NCBI RefSeq assembly: GCF_958431955.1
Contig: NZ_CAUASN010000001.1
Span: forward strand, 186,001 to 250,000
Length of the DNA stretch: 64,000 nucleotides
Source: an uncultured Adlercreutzia sp.
Lineage (GTDB): Bacteria; Actinomycetota; Coriobacteriia; Coriobacteriales; Eggerthellaceae
Reading direction: 5' to 3'
The notes beneath the pieces were generated by a model. That model made no database searches. It saw only the letters and a list, made by a program, of their open reading frames with translations, and was not told the origin of the DNA. Of this stretch, positions 47,864-56,506 are shown in pieces. Numbering within the stretch: position 1 is the stretch's first letter; each line of letters begins with the position of its first letter. Both the position numbers and the translations under genes were made by a program.

Positions 47864-50092
47864 ATGGTGGAAATACTCGAGCTGGCCCTTGTCGTGCTGG
47901 CCTGCGTTATAGGCTCGGCCGTTTTATGCCAGGTGGTGCCCCGCCTCTCGCTTCCGCTCGTGCAGATTGCCGTGGGCTGCGCGGTGGCGCTTTTCGTGCC
48001 GGCCATCCACGACGTGCACATCTCTTCCGAGCTGTTCCTCGTGCTGTTCATCGCGCCGCTTCTGTTCAACGAGGCGCGCAACACCGAGCCGCGGGAGCTG
48101 TGGGAGAACAAGGGCGCCATCCTATCGCTGGCAGTGGGGCTCGTGCTGCTCACCGTGCTCGTGGTGGGCTTCGTGCTGAACTGGTTCGTGCCTTCCATCC
48201 CGCTTGCCGCCGCCTTCGCGTGCGCTGCGGCCCTCGCCCCCACCGACGCGGCGGCCGTGGGCGCTCTCGCCTCGTCGGTCAGCCTGAAGAAGCGCCAGTC
48301 CACGCTGCTGTCCGGCGAGTCGCTCATCAACGACGCCTCGGGCGTGGTGGCCTTCCAGTTCGCCAGCGCGGCGGCGCTCACCGGCGCGTTCTCGGCGCTC
48401 GACGCCGGGGCGGAGTTCGCGCGGCTGTTCTTCGGCGGCATCGCGGTGGGCGCGGCCCTGGGGTTTGCCGGCCGCGCGGCGGCGCGCCTGCTGCGCCGGG
48501 GCGGCTACGAGAGCACCACCACCAACGTGCTCTACGAGGTGTTCTCGCCCTTCTTCGTGTTTCTCTTCGCCGAATGGGTCTCCACGAGCGGCATTTTGGC
48601 CGTGGTGGCCGCGGGCCTCGTGATGGCCGAGCGCCAGCCCCGTCTCACCTCCTCGGCCGCCGCCCAGCGCCAGATCGTCTCCAATGGGTTCTGGCGCATC
48701 ATCGTGTTCCTCATCAACTCCGTCGTGTTCACGCTGCTGGGCATGGAGCTGCCCCAGGCCTTCACGCCGGCCATCGCCGACCGCTTCTCGCCGCTGTTCC
48801 TGCTCGGGGTGGTCGCCCTGGTCACCGTGCTCATCATGGGGTGCCGATTCGTCTGGGTGCTGGTGATGGAGATCGTCCACCGCGTGGCCCTGCGCCGCCG
48901 ACGCGGCCGCAAGGGCGGCAAACGGGCCCGGCGTGCCTCGAAGCTGGAGACGGTGGAGACCAACCAGCCCACGCCCACGCCGCACCTGCGGCAGCGGCGC
49001 CCCCATTGGCGCGAGCGCGTGGGCAGCCTCGTGCGCAACGCCCTCGTGCTTACGGTGGGCGGCCCCAAGGGCGCGGTCACGCTCTCGATCATCTTCACGC
49101 TGCCCCTTGCCATGAACGATGGCACAACGCCCTTCCCCGAGCGCGACCTCATCGTGTTCCTCACGGCGAGCGTCATCCTGTGCACCCTGCTTCTGGCCGA
49201 CGGGCTGCTGCCACGGCTGGCCCCGCGCGATGCCGACAACGCGAGCGACGAGGAGCTGCGCCGCGCCACCATGCGGGTGCTTGAGGGCACCCTGCGCGAG
49301 CTGCAGGCCATGCTGGACGACGAGGCCGATTCCCGCTACGACCCGGCCCTGCGCCTAACCATCGCCCAGTACCGCATCCGGCTCATCCACGAGCGCGAGG
49401 CCTCAAGCGACGGCTGCGGCCGCAAGCTCGACGAGCTTTCCCAGGCCGTGCGCGAAGTGCAGCAGAAGAAGGCCGACGAGCTGCAGGACGCCGCCGGGCT
49501 CAGCGTGAACGTCAGCACGCCCTACTACGCTGCCCTGCGCCGCATCCGCCGCTCCATCGGCTACGACGGGACCGACGTGAACGTGGGCTCGCGCTTCAGG
49601 AGCCTGCGCGGCCGGGCGGCCCTTTTGTGGCAGCGCACGAAGCCCGACGGCGTGGAGACCGACCAGGACGAGCGCGTCTACTACGACACCTGCCTGTTCG
49701 CCATCCAGCTGGAGCACGCGGCCATCGACTACCTGCAAGACGTCATCGCCCAGGACGACGAGCGCAAGAAGCCGGCCACCGTGCTTCTGGAAGAGCACCG
49801 CATGGCCTTAAACTCGCTGTGGAACCGCATCAACTACGGCCAGGACGTGAAGCAGACCGACCGCCCCGACATCACCATCGGCCCCCACGCGTCGCTGCCG
49901 AAGGGCATGGAACCCCTGTTCGGCAAGCAGTTCGCCGAGGCCGCGCGCTATGCCGACGAGGTAGACGCCGACGCGCTCACCATCGAGCTCGACCAGATTC
50001 GCCACCTGCTGGAGCACGGCGAGATAACGTTGCCCGTCGCCAACGAGCTGCGCCAGCGCGTCTACGTGCTCCAGATGAGCCTGGGGGCTTAA
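47864..50092 (+). CDS. CPA1-type Na+/H+ antiporter with long cytosolic tail
   Basis: About 742 residues. An ATG at 47864 and a GTG at 47867 are both possible; AGGAGG at 47857-47862 is better spaced for the GTG. Residues 1-440 hold about 12 helices with APTDAAAVGAL (ion-binding helix) and GGPKGAVTLSIIFTLPLAM, typical of NhaP-like exchangers. A basic cytosolic loop interrupts the helices near 340. The last 270 residues are a soluble helical domain (DEELRRATMRVLEGTLRELQAML and on), as in other bacterial Na+/H+ exchangers. Role: pH and sodium homeostasis. Single gene, convergent with a two-component system. Confidence 0.88.
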   Translation: MVEILELALVVLACVIGSAVLCQVVPRLSLPLVQIAVGCAVALFVPAIHDVHISSELFLVLFIAPLLFNEARNTEPRELWENKGAILSLAVGLVLLTVLVVGFVLNWFVPSIPLAAAFACAAALAPTDAAAVGALASSVSLKKRQSTLLSGESLINDASGVVAFQFASAAALTGAFSALDAGAEFARLFFGGIAVGAALGFAGRAAARLLRRGGYESTTTNVLYEVFSPFFVFLFAEWVSTSGILAVVAAGLVMAERQPRLTSSAAAQRQIVSNGFWRIIVFLINSVVFTLLGMELPQAFTPAIADRFSPLFLLGVVALVTVLIMGCRFVWVLVMEIVHRVALRRRRGRKGGKRARRASKLETVETNQPTPTPHLRQRRPHWRERVGSLVRNALVLTVGGPKGAVTLSIIFTLPLAMNDGTTPFPERDLIVFLTASVILCTLLLADGLLPRLAPRDADNASDEELRRATMRVLEGTLRELQAMLDDEADSRYDPALRLTIAQYRIRLIHEREASSDGCGRKLDELSQAVREVQQKKADELQDAAGLSVNVSTPYYAALRRIRRSIGYDGTDVNVGSRFRSLRGRAALLWQRTKPDGVETDQDERVYYDTCLFAIQLEHAAIDYLQDVIAQDDERKKPATVLLEEHRMALNSLWNRINYGQDVKQTDRPDITIGPHASLPKGMEPLFGKQFAEAARYADEVDADALTIELDQIRHLLEHGEITLPVANELRQRVYVLQMSLGA

Positions 50093-50130
50093 GCGCTGCT
50101 CCAAGGGGGCCGCGCCGGACGTCCCAGCTC

Positions 50131-51225
50131 TCAGGCGCCGTAGAGCCTCTTGCGGGTGCGGTCGTGGGGGAAGGTGAGGATGACGCGGGTGCCCGTGCCC
50201 TCCTCGCTGGCGAGGCCCACGTGCAGCCCCATGGAGGCGCACAAGCTGGCCACCAGGTACAGTCCCATGCCGGTGGCCGAGCCGTGCGCGCGGCCCACTT
50301 GGCCGGTGAACCCGCGCTCGAACACCCGGGGCACGTCGGCGGCCGGAATGCCGCAGCCGTCGTCGCGCACCTCGAGCACGGTGCGCCCGCGCGAGGTGCC
50401 TCCCTCCTCCTCCCGGGCCGTGAACTCGATGCGGCCGGCACCGTACTTCGCGGCGTTCGTCACGATCTGCCCCAGGATGAACACGAGCCACGGCTCGTCG
50501 GCGAGCACCGTCATGCCCTCGGGAATGTCGAAGGACGGCAGCGCCCCGCGCTCGATGAGGAAGCGGGTGTTGCGCTTGCACGCCTCACGTGCCGCTGCGC
50601 CCAAGTCCACCTCGCGGATGGCGTAGTCGCGCTCCACCGAGGTCGACCGCGCGTAGTAGAGCGCCTGGTCAACCTGGGCCTCGATGCGCTCCAGCTCGCG
50701 GGCGATCTTCGCCGACTGGGCGCTCGGCTCTCCGGCGAGCATGAGCTTCACTGCGGCAATGGGCGTCTTCGTCTCGTGGATCCACAGCTCGATATAGCGG
50801 CGGTAGGCGGCGGCCTCCTCCTGCAGCCCCTCGGTTTCCTCGTCAGCCAGCTGGGCTATGCGGGCCGCCGTCTCGTAGGCGATCTGGCCTTCCAGGAAGG
50901 AGGGCTCGGCGATGAGCGCGGGCAGCACCCGGGCCTGGCGCAGCGAGGCGAGCAGGCCGCGCAGCTCGCGGTAGAAGGCGGCCTTGCGCCGATAGTCCAA
51001 GAAGGCGGCGGCCACGGCCAACAGGGTGAGGATGTCGGCCACGAGCAGCACACCCGACGTGGTCACGCCCAGCGCGGGCAGGATGAGCACGAGGCTCACG
51101 AGGCCGAGCACGAGCGCCGCCAGCCCCAGCGCGTTGTCGCGCACGTAGGCGGCCGGGGTGAAGGCGGCGAAGTCGTCGGGGGAGAGATCCGTCTCCGCCG
51201 GGGCGAGGCGCGTCTGCCCGCTCAT
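50131..51225 (-). CDS. BceS-like intramembrane-sensing histidine kinase
   Basis: 364 residues from the ATG at 51223-51225, overlapping the response-regulator stop (ATGA). Two adjacent helices (about 30-52 and 55-76) leave almost no extracellular part. The phospho-acceptor region ELWIHETKTPIAAVKLML with His150 is the BceS/GraS type. N-box QIVTNAAKYG, then DDGCGIPAADVPRVFERGFTG and GMGLYLVASL. Such kinases normally sense bacitracin-like peptides through a BceAB transporter. No BceAB genes are nearby. Confidence 0.9.
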   Translation of the reverse strand: MSGQTRLAPAETDLSPDDFAAFTPAAYVRDNALGLAALVLGLVSLVLILPALGVTTSGVLLVADILTLLAVAAAFLDYRRKAAFYRELRGLLASLRQARVLPALIAEPSFLEGQIAYETAARIAQLADEETEGLQEEAAAYRRYIELWIHETKTPIAAVKLMLAGEPSAQSAKIARELERIEAQVDQALYYARSTSVERDYAIREVDLGAAAREACKRNTRFLIERGALPSFDIPEGMTVLADEPWLVFILGQIVTNAAKYGAGRIEFTAREEEGGTSRGRTVLEVRDDGCGIPAADVPRVFERGFTGQVGRAHGSATGMGLYLVASLCASMGLHVGLASEEGTGTRVILTFPHDRTRKRLYGA

Positions 51226-51896
51226 ACGGCGTAGCCCACGCCGCGGCGGGTGACGAGGAAGTCGTCGGGCACACCGAGGGAGGCGAGGGTCTTGCGCAGG
51301 CGGTTCACGTTCACCGTGAGGGTATTGTCGTCGATGAACGCGTCGGATTCCCACAGCGCGCACATGATCTCGCTGCGGGGCACCACCACGCCCGGGTTGC
51401 GCATGAGCGTCTGCAGGATGCGCAGCTCGTTGCGGGTGAGCTCGGCGGTCTTTCCCGCGAAGGTCACGGTGCCGGCGCCTATGTTCAGCGTCACGCCCTT
51501 GTGGCGCACCACCATGTCCGCCGCCGGCGAGGCGCTCCGGCGCAAAAGCGCCTGCAAATGCGCGAGCAGCACGGCGGGCCGGTAGGGCTTCACCACATAG
51601 TCGTCGGCCCCCAGGTTCATGGCCATCACCTCGTCGAACTCGCTTTCCGAGGAGGTGAGCATGAGGATGGGCACGTCGCTTTGGGCGCGCACGTCGCGGC
51701 AGATGCTGTGCCCGTCGGCGCCGGGCAGCTTCAGGTCCAGCACGATGCAGTCCGGCTCGGCGACCAGCGCCCGCGCGGCTGTGTCGGCCCAGGTGCCCTC
51801 GTAGGCGGCCACGGCGTAGCCGGAGAGCTCCAGCACATGCGCGAGCTCGGCGCGCAGGGTCGCGTCGTCTTCGATAAGGTAAATGCGCTGAGCCAT
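51222..51896 (-). CDS. OmpR-family response regulator, BceR-like
   Basis: 224 residues. Receiver: LIEDDATL acidic pair, Asp54 in LDLKLPG, Lys in VVKPYRPAVL. DNA-binding domain: LTRNELRILQTLMRNPGVVV, TLTVNVNRLRKTL and the wing VTRRGVGYAV. First gene of a two-gene unit with the BceS-like kinase, coupled by a 4-base overlap. Its targets are likely elsewhere in the genome. Confidence 0.92.
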   Translation of the reverse strand: MAQRIYLIEDDATLRAELAHVLELSGYAVAAYEGTWADTAARALVAEPDCIVLDLKLPGADGHSICRDVRAQSDVPILMLTSSESEFDEVMAMNLGADDYVVKPYRPAVLLAHLQALLRRSASPAADMVVRHKGVTLNIGAGTVTFAGKTAELTRNELRILQTLMRNPGVVVPRSEIMCALWESDAFIDDNTLTVNVNRLRKTLASLGVPDDFLVTRRGVGYAV

Positions 51897-52003
51897 GGGG
51901 TCTCCTTCGCCGTCGTATGTCTCGGCCCATTGTAGCGCTTCGCCCCGCGCGCCCTGCCTACGAAAGCGCAGTCTTACAAGAGGGTAAGGAAGGGGAGCTG
52001 GGT

Positions 52004-52154
52004 GCCTGCGACGCGGTGGAGGACATCGAGTTCGCCGCCGTCTGGGGACGGGGCCACACCATGGCCGAACGCACGGGCGAGGCGACGGCCAACTTCATCG
52101 CCTGGGTGGGCGAGAAGGCACAGCAGGACGAACCCGAAAAAACCTTCTGCGCAA
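52004..52154 (+). pseudogene. Remnant of an alpha/beta hydrolase C-terminus
   Basis: A plus-strand frame encodes DIEFAAVWGRGHTMAERTG followed by ATANFIAWVGEKA. This resembles the C-terminal end of secreted alpha/beta-hydrolase esterases, in which the catalytic His lies in a GHTxAERTG-like motif; I recall this from clostridial and coriobacterial proteins. Upstream of 52004 the frame is no longer protein-like, and downstream it runs through a terminator to a stop at 52250-52252, so the original stop is lost too. It is a relic, not a working gene. Confidence 0.4.
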
Positions 52155-52185
52155 GCGCCCTGCCTCACGGCGGGGCGCTTTCATT
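52155..52185 (+). terminator. Rho-independent terminator after the hydrolase relic
   Basis: GCGCCCTGCC (52155-52164) pairs with GGCGGGGCGC (52169-52178), one G-T wobble, around a TCAC loop, followed by TTTCATTATT. It points rightwards and has no intact gene upstream on its strand, which supports the loss of a gene there. Confidence 0.65.
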
Positions 52186-52239
52186 ATTCATGGTTGAGTA
52201 TAAAGAAGAGTTGCTCGAGGATGGTGTATACTTCCCCTC

Positions 52240-53775
52240 ATGGCTGGAGTGAGGGAATACAAGGTGCAACGCAGGGACATGCCGCTGGTGATCGGCCTTG
52301 CCGTGCTGTGGTTCTCCTTGCAGGCGTCGCCCTATTACCCCCTCGTCATGTCGCCCTTCTTCCAAGACGCCGATATTGCGGCTGTTTCGTTGAACCACAT
52401 GGTGTACGCGGTGGCCTTAACGGCGGCCTGCGTAGTCCTCATGGTGCTTTTGCGGCGTGCGCCCGTGCGCGCGTGGCTGCACTCGTCGCGGCTGCCGGTC
52501 CTGTGCGCGGCTTTGGGGGCGGTGGCGTCGTTGGTGATGTACGGCGCTCCCGTAGCGGGGGATACCTGGACCTTCCTCGCGCCGGCAGTGCCCCTGGTCA
52601 CGCGCTGCGCCTCGGTGGTGGTGGCCCTGTACGTGGCCGCTTGCTGCATGGCCTTCCTCGGTCGCCTGTGTGCCTACGATACGCGAACGGTGGTTGTCGC
52701 CCTCGGTCTTTCCTACGTGCTGTTCAGCATCGTCTTCCTGGCACTGACGCTGCTTGATGAGCGCGCGCTGTCCCTGTGCTTGGCGCTGTGCCCGCTGGTG
52801 GCCTTGGGGTGTCTGCTGATCGGCGCCCGCATGGATGAGGCTGCCGGCGCTTCGGAGGAGGGCGCGCCGACTCCCGCGGCAACTGCCGCGCCCGTTGCAA
52901 GTGCGGTGCCTGCCGGGCGCGTGGCCTGGTTATCGCTGCCGTGGGGATTCATCGTGCTGTGCGTGGCGTTCATCTACTTCGGCGTGACGTCGGTGCGCGT
53001 GTTCACGGCTATGGGCATCGGCCTTGCGCAGATGGGCACGTTGAACGTGGCCGCCCATGTGCTGACCGCTGTCGTCAGCGCGGCGCTGGTGGCGGCCTTT
53101 GCCGCTGGATTGGTGCGCAAGGGCATCGTCTTGTCGAACTTCATCTCCATTGTGGCCTTGGTGGCCCTGCTGTACATGGGATCGCTTCTGGTGGTGACCT
53201 TGGGCGACCCGGCGGGCGTGTACGTGCTCGTGGGCAAGCGGGTGCTGGTGGCCGCAGAGCACAGCGCCGAGGTGCTGCTGCTCATGGCGCTGCTGACCGA
53301 GGCGGTGCACCGTCGCATGGCCCCGTGGCTGCTGATCGGCGCCTACGGCATCGTCGTGTGCGCTGGGCCTCAGTTCTTCGCGCTGGATGTGCTGTATGCT
53401 ACCGGCGTGCTGGGCGTGCTGGCGGAAATGCCGCTGACCACCCCGCTGGCGGCGGTGGGGGCGTTCGCCATTGCAGCGGCAGCCATCGTGCTGCTCGTGG
53501 CCCATTCCCGCGACAACGCCGCTCAGGCCTCGGCCCAGGGCGATACCTGGCAGACCGATCTCTGCCGCCAGGCCACCGTTTCCTACGACATTACGCCGCG
53601 CGAGTTCGACGTGGTGGTATACACCTATCGCGGCTATTCGGCGAGGAAGATCGCCGAGACGCTGCTTGTGTCGGAGTCCACCGTGAAGGCCCACCTGTCC
53701 CACTGCTATCGCAAGCTCGGCATCCATACCAAGCAAGAGCTCATAGCCTTGGTCGATAGTTACCGCATTCGTTAG
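52240..53775 (+). CDS. LuxR-type regulator with multi-helix membrane sensor domain
   Basis: 511 residues from the ATG at 52240; an ATG 13 codons later (52279) has a slightly better GCAGGGA site. About 12 hydrophobic helices are followed by the LuxR helix-turn-helix at the C-terminus: ITPREFDVVVYTYRGYSARKIAETLLVSESTVKAHLSHCYRKLGIHTKQELIAL. It lies 225 bases upstream of, and in the same direction as, the AprA-like flavoprotein gene, and is its probable regulator. The type is the same as the proteins at 3662 and 56507. Confidence 0.9.
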   Translation: MAGVREYKVQRRDMPLVIGLAVLWFSLQASPYYPLVMSPFFQDADIAAVSLNHMVYAVALTAACVVLMVLLRRAPVRAWLHSSRLPVLCAALGAVASLVMYGAPVAGDTWTFLAPAVPLVTRCASVVVALYVAACCMAFLGRLCAYDTRTVVVALGLSYVLFSIVFLALTLLDERALSLCLALCPLVALGCLLIGARMDEAAGASEEGAPTPAATAAPVASAVPAGRVAWLSLPWGFIVLCVAFIYFGVTSVRVFTAMGIGLAQMGTLNVAAHVLTAVVSAALVAAFAAGLVRKGIVLSNFISIVALVALLYMGSLLVVTLGDPAGVYVLVGKRVLVAAEHSAEVLLLMALLTEAVHRRMAPWLLIGAYGIVVCAGPQFFALDVLYATGVLGVLAEMPLTTPLAAVGAFAIAAAAIVLLVAHSRDNAAQASAQGDTWQTDLCRQATVSYDITPREFDVVVYTYRGYSARKIAETLLVSESTVKAHLSHCYRKLGIHTKQELIALVDSYRIR

Positions 53776-53999
53776 TTTCATAGATCTGAACTGGTCTTTG
53801 ACCGTTTCGTATGAGGAATGTGCCTCAAATTTGCTCGTTTCGGATGATGCGTGATTTCCCCTTCTTTCCCATGATGAACCCCGAGGCGACCGTGCGAGGA
53901 GAAGCCGGCCGCCGTTTAACGGGAGAGCGATGCCGCATTGCACGGCCAGCGGGGCCGGCGGTATCGCGAGGTTCGCAAGAACAGAGGAAGGACGGGTAT

Positions 54000-55985
54000 A
54001 TGTCAGAAGTGAAAGCTGATGCCTACTCCGACGGATTGTCGCGCCGCGACTTCCTGCGCGCCGGCGGTATCACCGCGGGCGGTCTCGGCATGATGGCCGC
54101 GCTCGGCGGCTGCGCGCCCCAGGAGAGCGCCCCCGCCGCGGCCGACGACGACCTCGCCACGACCGGCGAGGAGCGCGTGACCACCGAGCTGCCCATTCCG
54201 GCGGCTGCCGCGCCCGAGAAGACCGTCTACGACTGCGACGTGCTGGTTATCGGCGGCGGCTTCGCCGGTTTGAACGCGGCCATGGCCGCCAAGGACGCCG
54301 GTGCTTCGGTTGTCATGGTTGACAAGGGCCAGCCCGGCTACTCGGGTCTCACCCCCTGGCCGAGCTCGCACCGCTGGTTCGATCCCGACATGGGCGACGA
54401 CGCCGACGCCTTCATGACGGCCATCACCATGGGCGGTGAGTATCTGGTGAACCGCGATTGGTACCAGATGTGGATCGACCACTCCAAGGAGGCCTACCAG
54501 CGTCTGGCCGACTGGGGTCTGATGGATCGCTTCGACCGTTGCGCCGATACCGAGTATTGGAACGACCTGGACATTCAGGGCTACTACGATGCCAACGCCT
54601 CGGTTGATCGCCACGCCCGCTGGCTGCCCCTCATTCAGGACGCCGGCATCGAGGTGGCCACCTACACCATGGTGGTCGACGTGGCCCGCGACGGCGACGC
54701 GGTGTGCGGCGCCGTGGGATTCCACGTGCCGAGCGGCACCGTGGTCACCTTCAACGCGAAGTCGGTGGTCATGGCCATGGGCGGCGGTTGCTACAAGCCC
54801 ACGGGCTATCCCGTCGGCGGCAACACCTTCGACGGCGAGTACATCGCCTACAACCTTGGTCTGCCCATCGCCAACAAGGAGTTCGACGACTTCCATGTGA
54901 CGACCTCCTACGCCTCGGGCAACTCGTTTGCGAACAACCAGTGGGACTGGCTGGAGAACATCTGGCTGTGCGGCGGCGACATCACGGCCGATACGGCCGA
55001 GAGCTACGCCACCAGCAAGGAGAAGGCCATGGTCGTGGCCCGCGTGTCGGGCACCATCAACGGCCTGGCGGTGAACGACGGCACGAACATCGAGGACCAG
55101 GCGGCCGCCGACATCGGGCGCCGCGGCGGTTCCCTGTCGGGTCGCGATGACGATATCCGCATCGGCAAGATGCTGTCTCCCAAGCCGAAGGCCGATTGCT
55201 ACGGTGCTGCCGTGGGCATGCAGTCCCATTTCTCCGCCGGCGTGTTCTGCGGCTTGGACGACCTCGAGGGCGCCACGGGCATCCCGGGTCTGTGGGTGGC
55301 CGGCGACGGCATCAACGGCTGTGCCGTGACGGGTTCGGCCTACCCCGTGGGCGTGGGCTTCACCTCGAACTTCACCTCCATCCAGGGCGATGTGGCCGGC
55401 AAGGCCGCCGCTGCCTACGCCGCCTCCGCCGCGACGTCGGGCCAGGTGCCTGCCGATGTGGTCGAGGCTGTGACCGCCGAGATCGAGGCGCCGCTGTCCC
55501 AGGAGAAGGGCTTCTCGCCCGACTGGGCCCGCGACGAGCTGCTCGGCATCATGAGCCCCTTCTGGGTGCTCGTTGACAAGAGCGAGCCGGCCCTGAACGC
55601 GGCGCTCACCCAGGTGCTCCAGATGCGCGACAAGGTGGTGCCGAAGCTGCAGGCCACCAACTCGCATCAGCAGCGTCTGTGCCTGGAAGTGAAGCATAAG
55701 GTGCTCTCCGCCGAGATGAAGCTGCGCGCGAGCCTCGAGCGCCAGGAGAGCCGCGGTGCGCACTACCGCAGCGACTTCCCCTATCGCGACGACGACAACT
55801 TCCTGTGCTACATCACCATCACCAAGGGCGACGACGGCGCCATGGTCATCGACCGCGTGCCGCTGAAGTCCGAGTGGGTGGGCGATACGAGCGTCGACTA
55901 CGCAACCCGCTACGCGGTGCGCTTCCCGGGCGAGGCCAAGGCCAAGGGCCTGCCCGAGGAAGAGAAGTCCGGCGGCTGGAACTAG
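54000..55985 (+). CDS. Tat-exported AprA-like FAD oxidoreductase
   Basis: 661 residues from the ATG at 54000 (AGAGGAAGGACGGG upstream). The signal LSRRDFLRAGG at 13-23 is Tat type and ends in LGGC, so it is probably a Tat lipoprotein. FAD binding: VLVIGGGFAGLNAAMAAKDAG. The C-terminal region (SLERQESRGAHYRSDFPYRDD) is the helical domain of the SdhA/AprA group and carries the capping Arg pattern. Unlike the flavoproteins at 6224 and 58276 it has a ferredoxin partner. It resembles APS reductase or succinate dehydrogenase subunits in layout; no other sulfate genes are present, so the substrate is open. Confidence 0.88.
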   Translation: MSEVKADAYSDGLSRRDFLRAGGITAGGLGMMAALGGCAPQESAPAAADDDLATTGEERVTTELPIPAAAAPEKTVYDCDVLVIGGGFAGLNAAMAAKDAGASVVMVDKGQPGYSGLTPWPSSHRWFDPDMGDDADAFMTAITMGGEYLVNRDWYQMWIDHSKEAYQRLADWGLMDRFDRCADTEYWNDLDIQGYYDANASVDRHARWLPLIQDAGIEVATYTMVVDVARDGDAVCGAVGFHVPSGTVVTFNAKSVVMAMGGGCYKPTGYPVGGNTFDGEYIAYNLGLPIANKEFDDFHVTTSYASGNSFANNQWDWLENIWLCGGDITADTAESYATSKEKAMVVARVSGTINGLAVNDGTNIEDQAAADIGRRGGSLSGRDDDIRIGKMLSPKPKADCYGAAVGMQSHFSAGVFCGLDDLEGATGIPGLWVAGDGINGCAVTGSAYPVGVGFTSNFTSIQGDVAGKAAAAYAASAATSGQVPADVVEAVTAEIEAPLSQEKGFSPDWARDELLGIMSPFWVLVDKSEPALNAALTQVLQMRDKVVPKLQATNSHQQRLCLEVKHKVLSAEMKLRASLERQESRGAHYRSDFPYRDDDNFLCYITITKGDDGAMVIDRVPLKSEWVGDTSVDYATRYAVRFPGEAKAKGLPEEEKSGGWN

Positions 55986-56006
55986 GAAGAAGGAAGGAGA
56001 ACTCAT

Positions 56007-56366
56007 ATGAGCGTCGTTCGCTATGATCTGAACAAGTGCATCGGTTGCCAGCACTGCGTGACCGTGTGCCCCATGGACGTGTTCCGCTTCGATGCCGACA
56101 ACATGAAGTCGGTCATCGCCTACCCCGAGAACTGCCAGAGCTGCGGTCAGTGCTACATGGGCTGCCAGGGCCGCTCCCTCGAGATGTCCTACTACCAGAC
56201 CTCGCTGGCCACGGCGGCCGCCCGCGCGGCGGTTCCCGACACGGTGACGCCGGAGCTGGTGAAGGAAGCCACCATCGCCCAGCCCGAGAAGTCGGCCGAG
56301 GAGGCCGCGGCCAAGGAGGCCGGCGGCGAAGGCGGCGAGTCGGGCGGCTGGAGCGGCTCGAAGTAA
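56007..56366 (+). CDS. AprB-like two-cluster ferredoxin
   Basis: 119 residues, 21 bases after the flavoprotein stop (GAAGGAGAA upstream). CIGCQHCVTVCP and CQSCGQCYMGCQ bind two 4Fe-4S clusters in residues 12-57. The tail is low in complexity (EEAAAKEAGGEGGESGGWSGSK) and includes SGGW, which is also found at the end of the flavoprotein (EEKSGGWN). No signal peptide, so it should be exported together with the Tat flavoprotein. It hands electrons to the FAD subunit. Confidence 0.9.
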   Translation: MSVVRYDLNKCIGCQHCVTVCPMDVFRFDADNMKSVIAYPENCQSCGQCYMGCQGRSLEMSYYQTSLATAAARAAVPDTVTPELVKEATIAQPEKSAEEAAAKEAGGEGGESGGWSGSK

Positions 56367-56466
56367 GCTGGCTCCGCGCTCTGCAGGCCTGGGTGTCACC
56401 GCCGATAGGGGGCAACCGAGCCTTAAGGCGCGCAGGGGGCACTGGTCCCCGTGATCTACCGAGAGA

Positions 56467-56494
56467 GGGCCGACCTTCGGGTCGGTCCTTTTTT
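56467..56494 (+). terminator. Rho-independent terminator
   Basis: GGGCCGACC (56467-56475) pairs with GGTCGGTCC (56480-56488), one wobble, around a TTCG tetraloop, followed by six Ts. It ends the AprAB-like operon and lies 13 bases before the 3' end of the convergent LuxR gene. Confidence 0.9.
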
Positions 56495-56506
56495 GCGTGC
56501 GCGGAG

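Noticed and set aside
38150..53795. The 11-mer TCTGAACTGGT at 38150, 39379 and 53785
   Set aside because: The first two belong to the 54-bp repeat. The third lacks the dyad and the flanking similarity, so it is probably chance.
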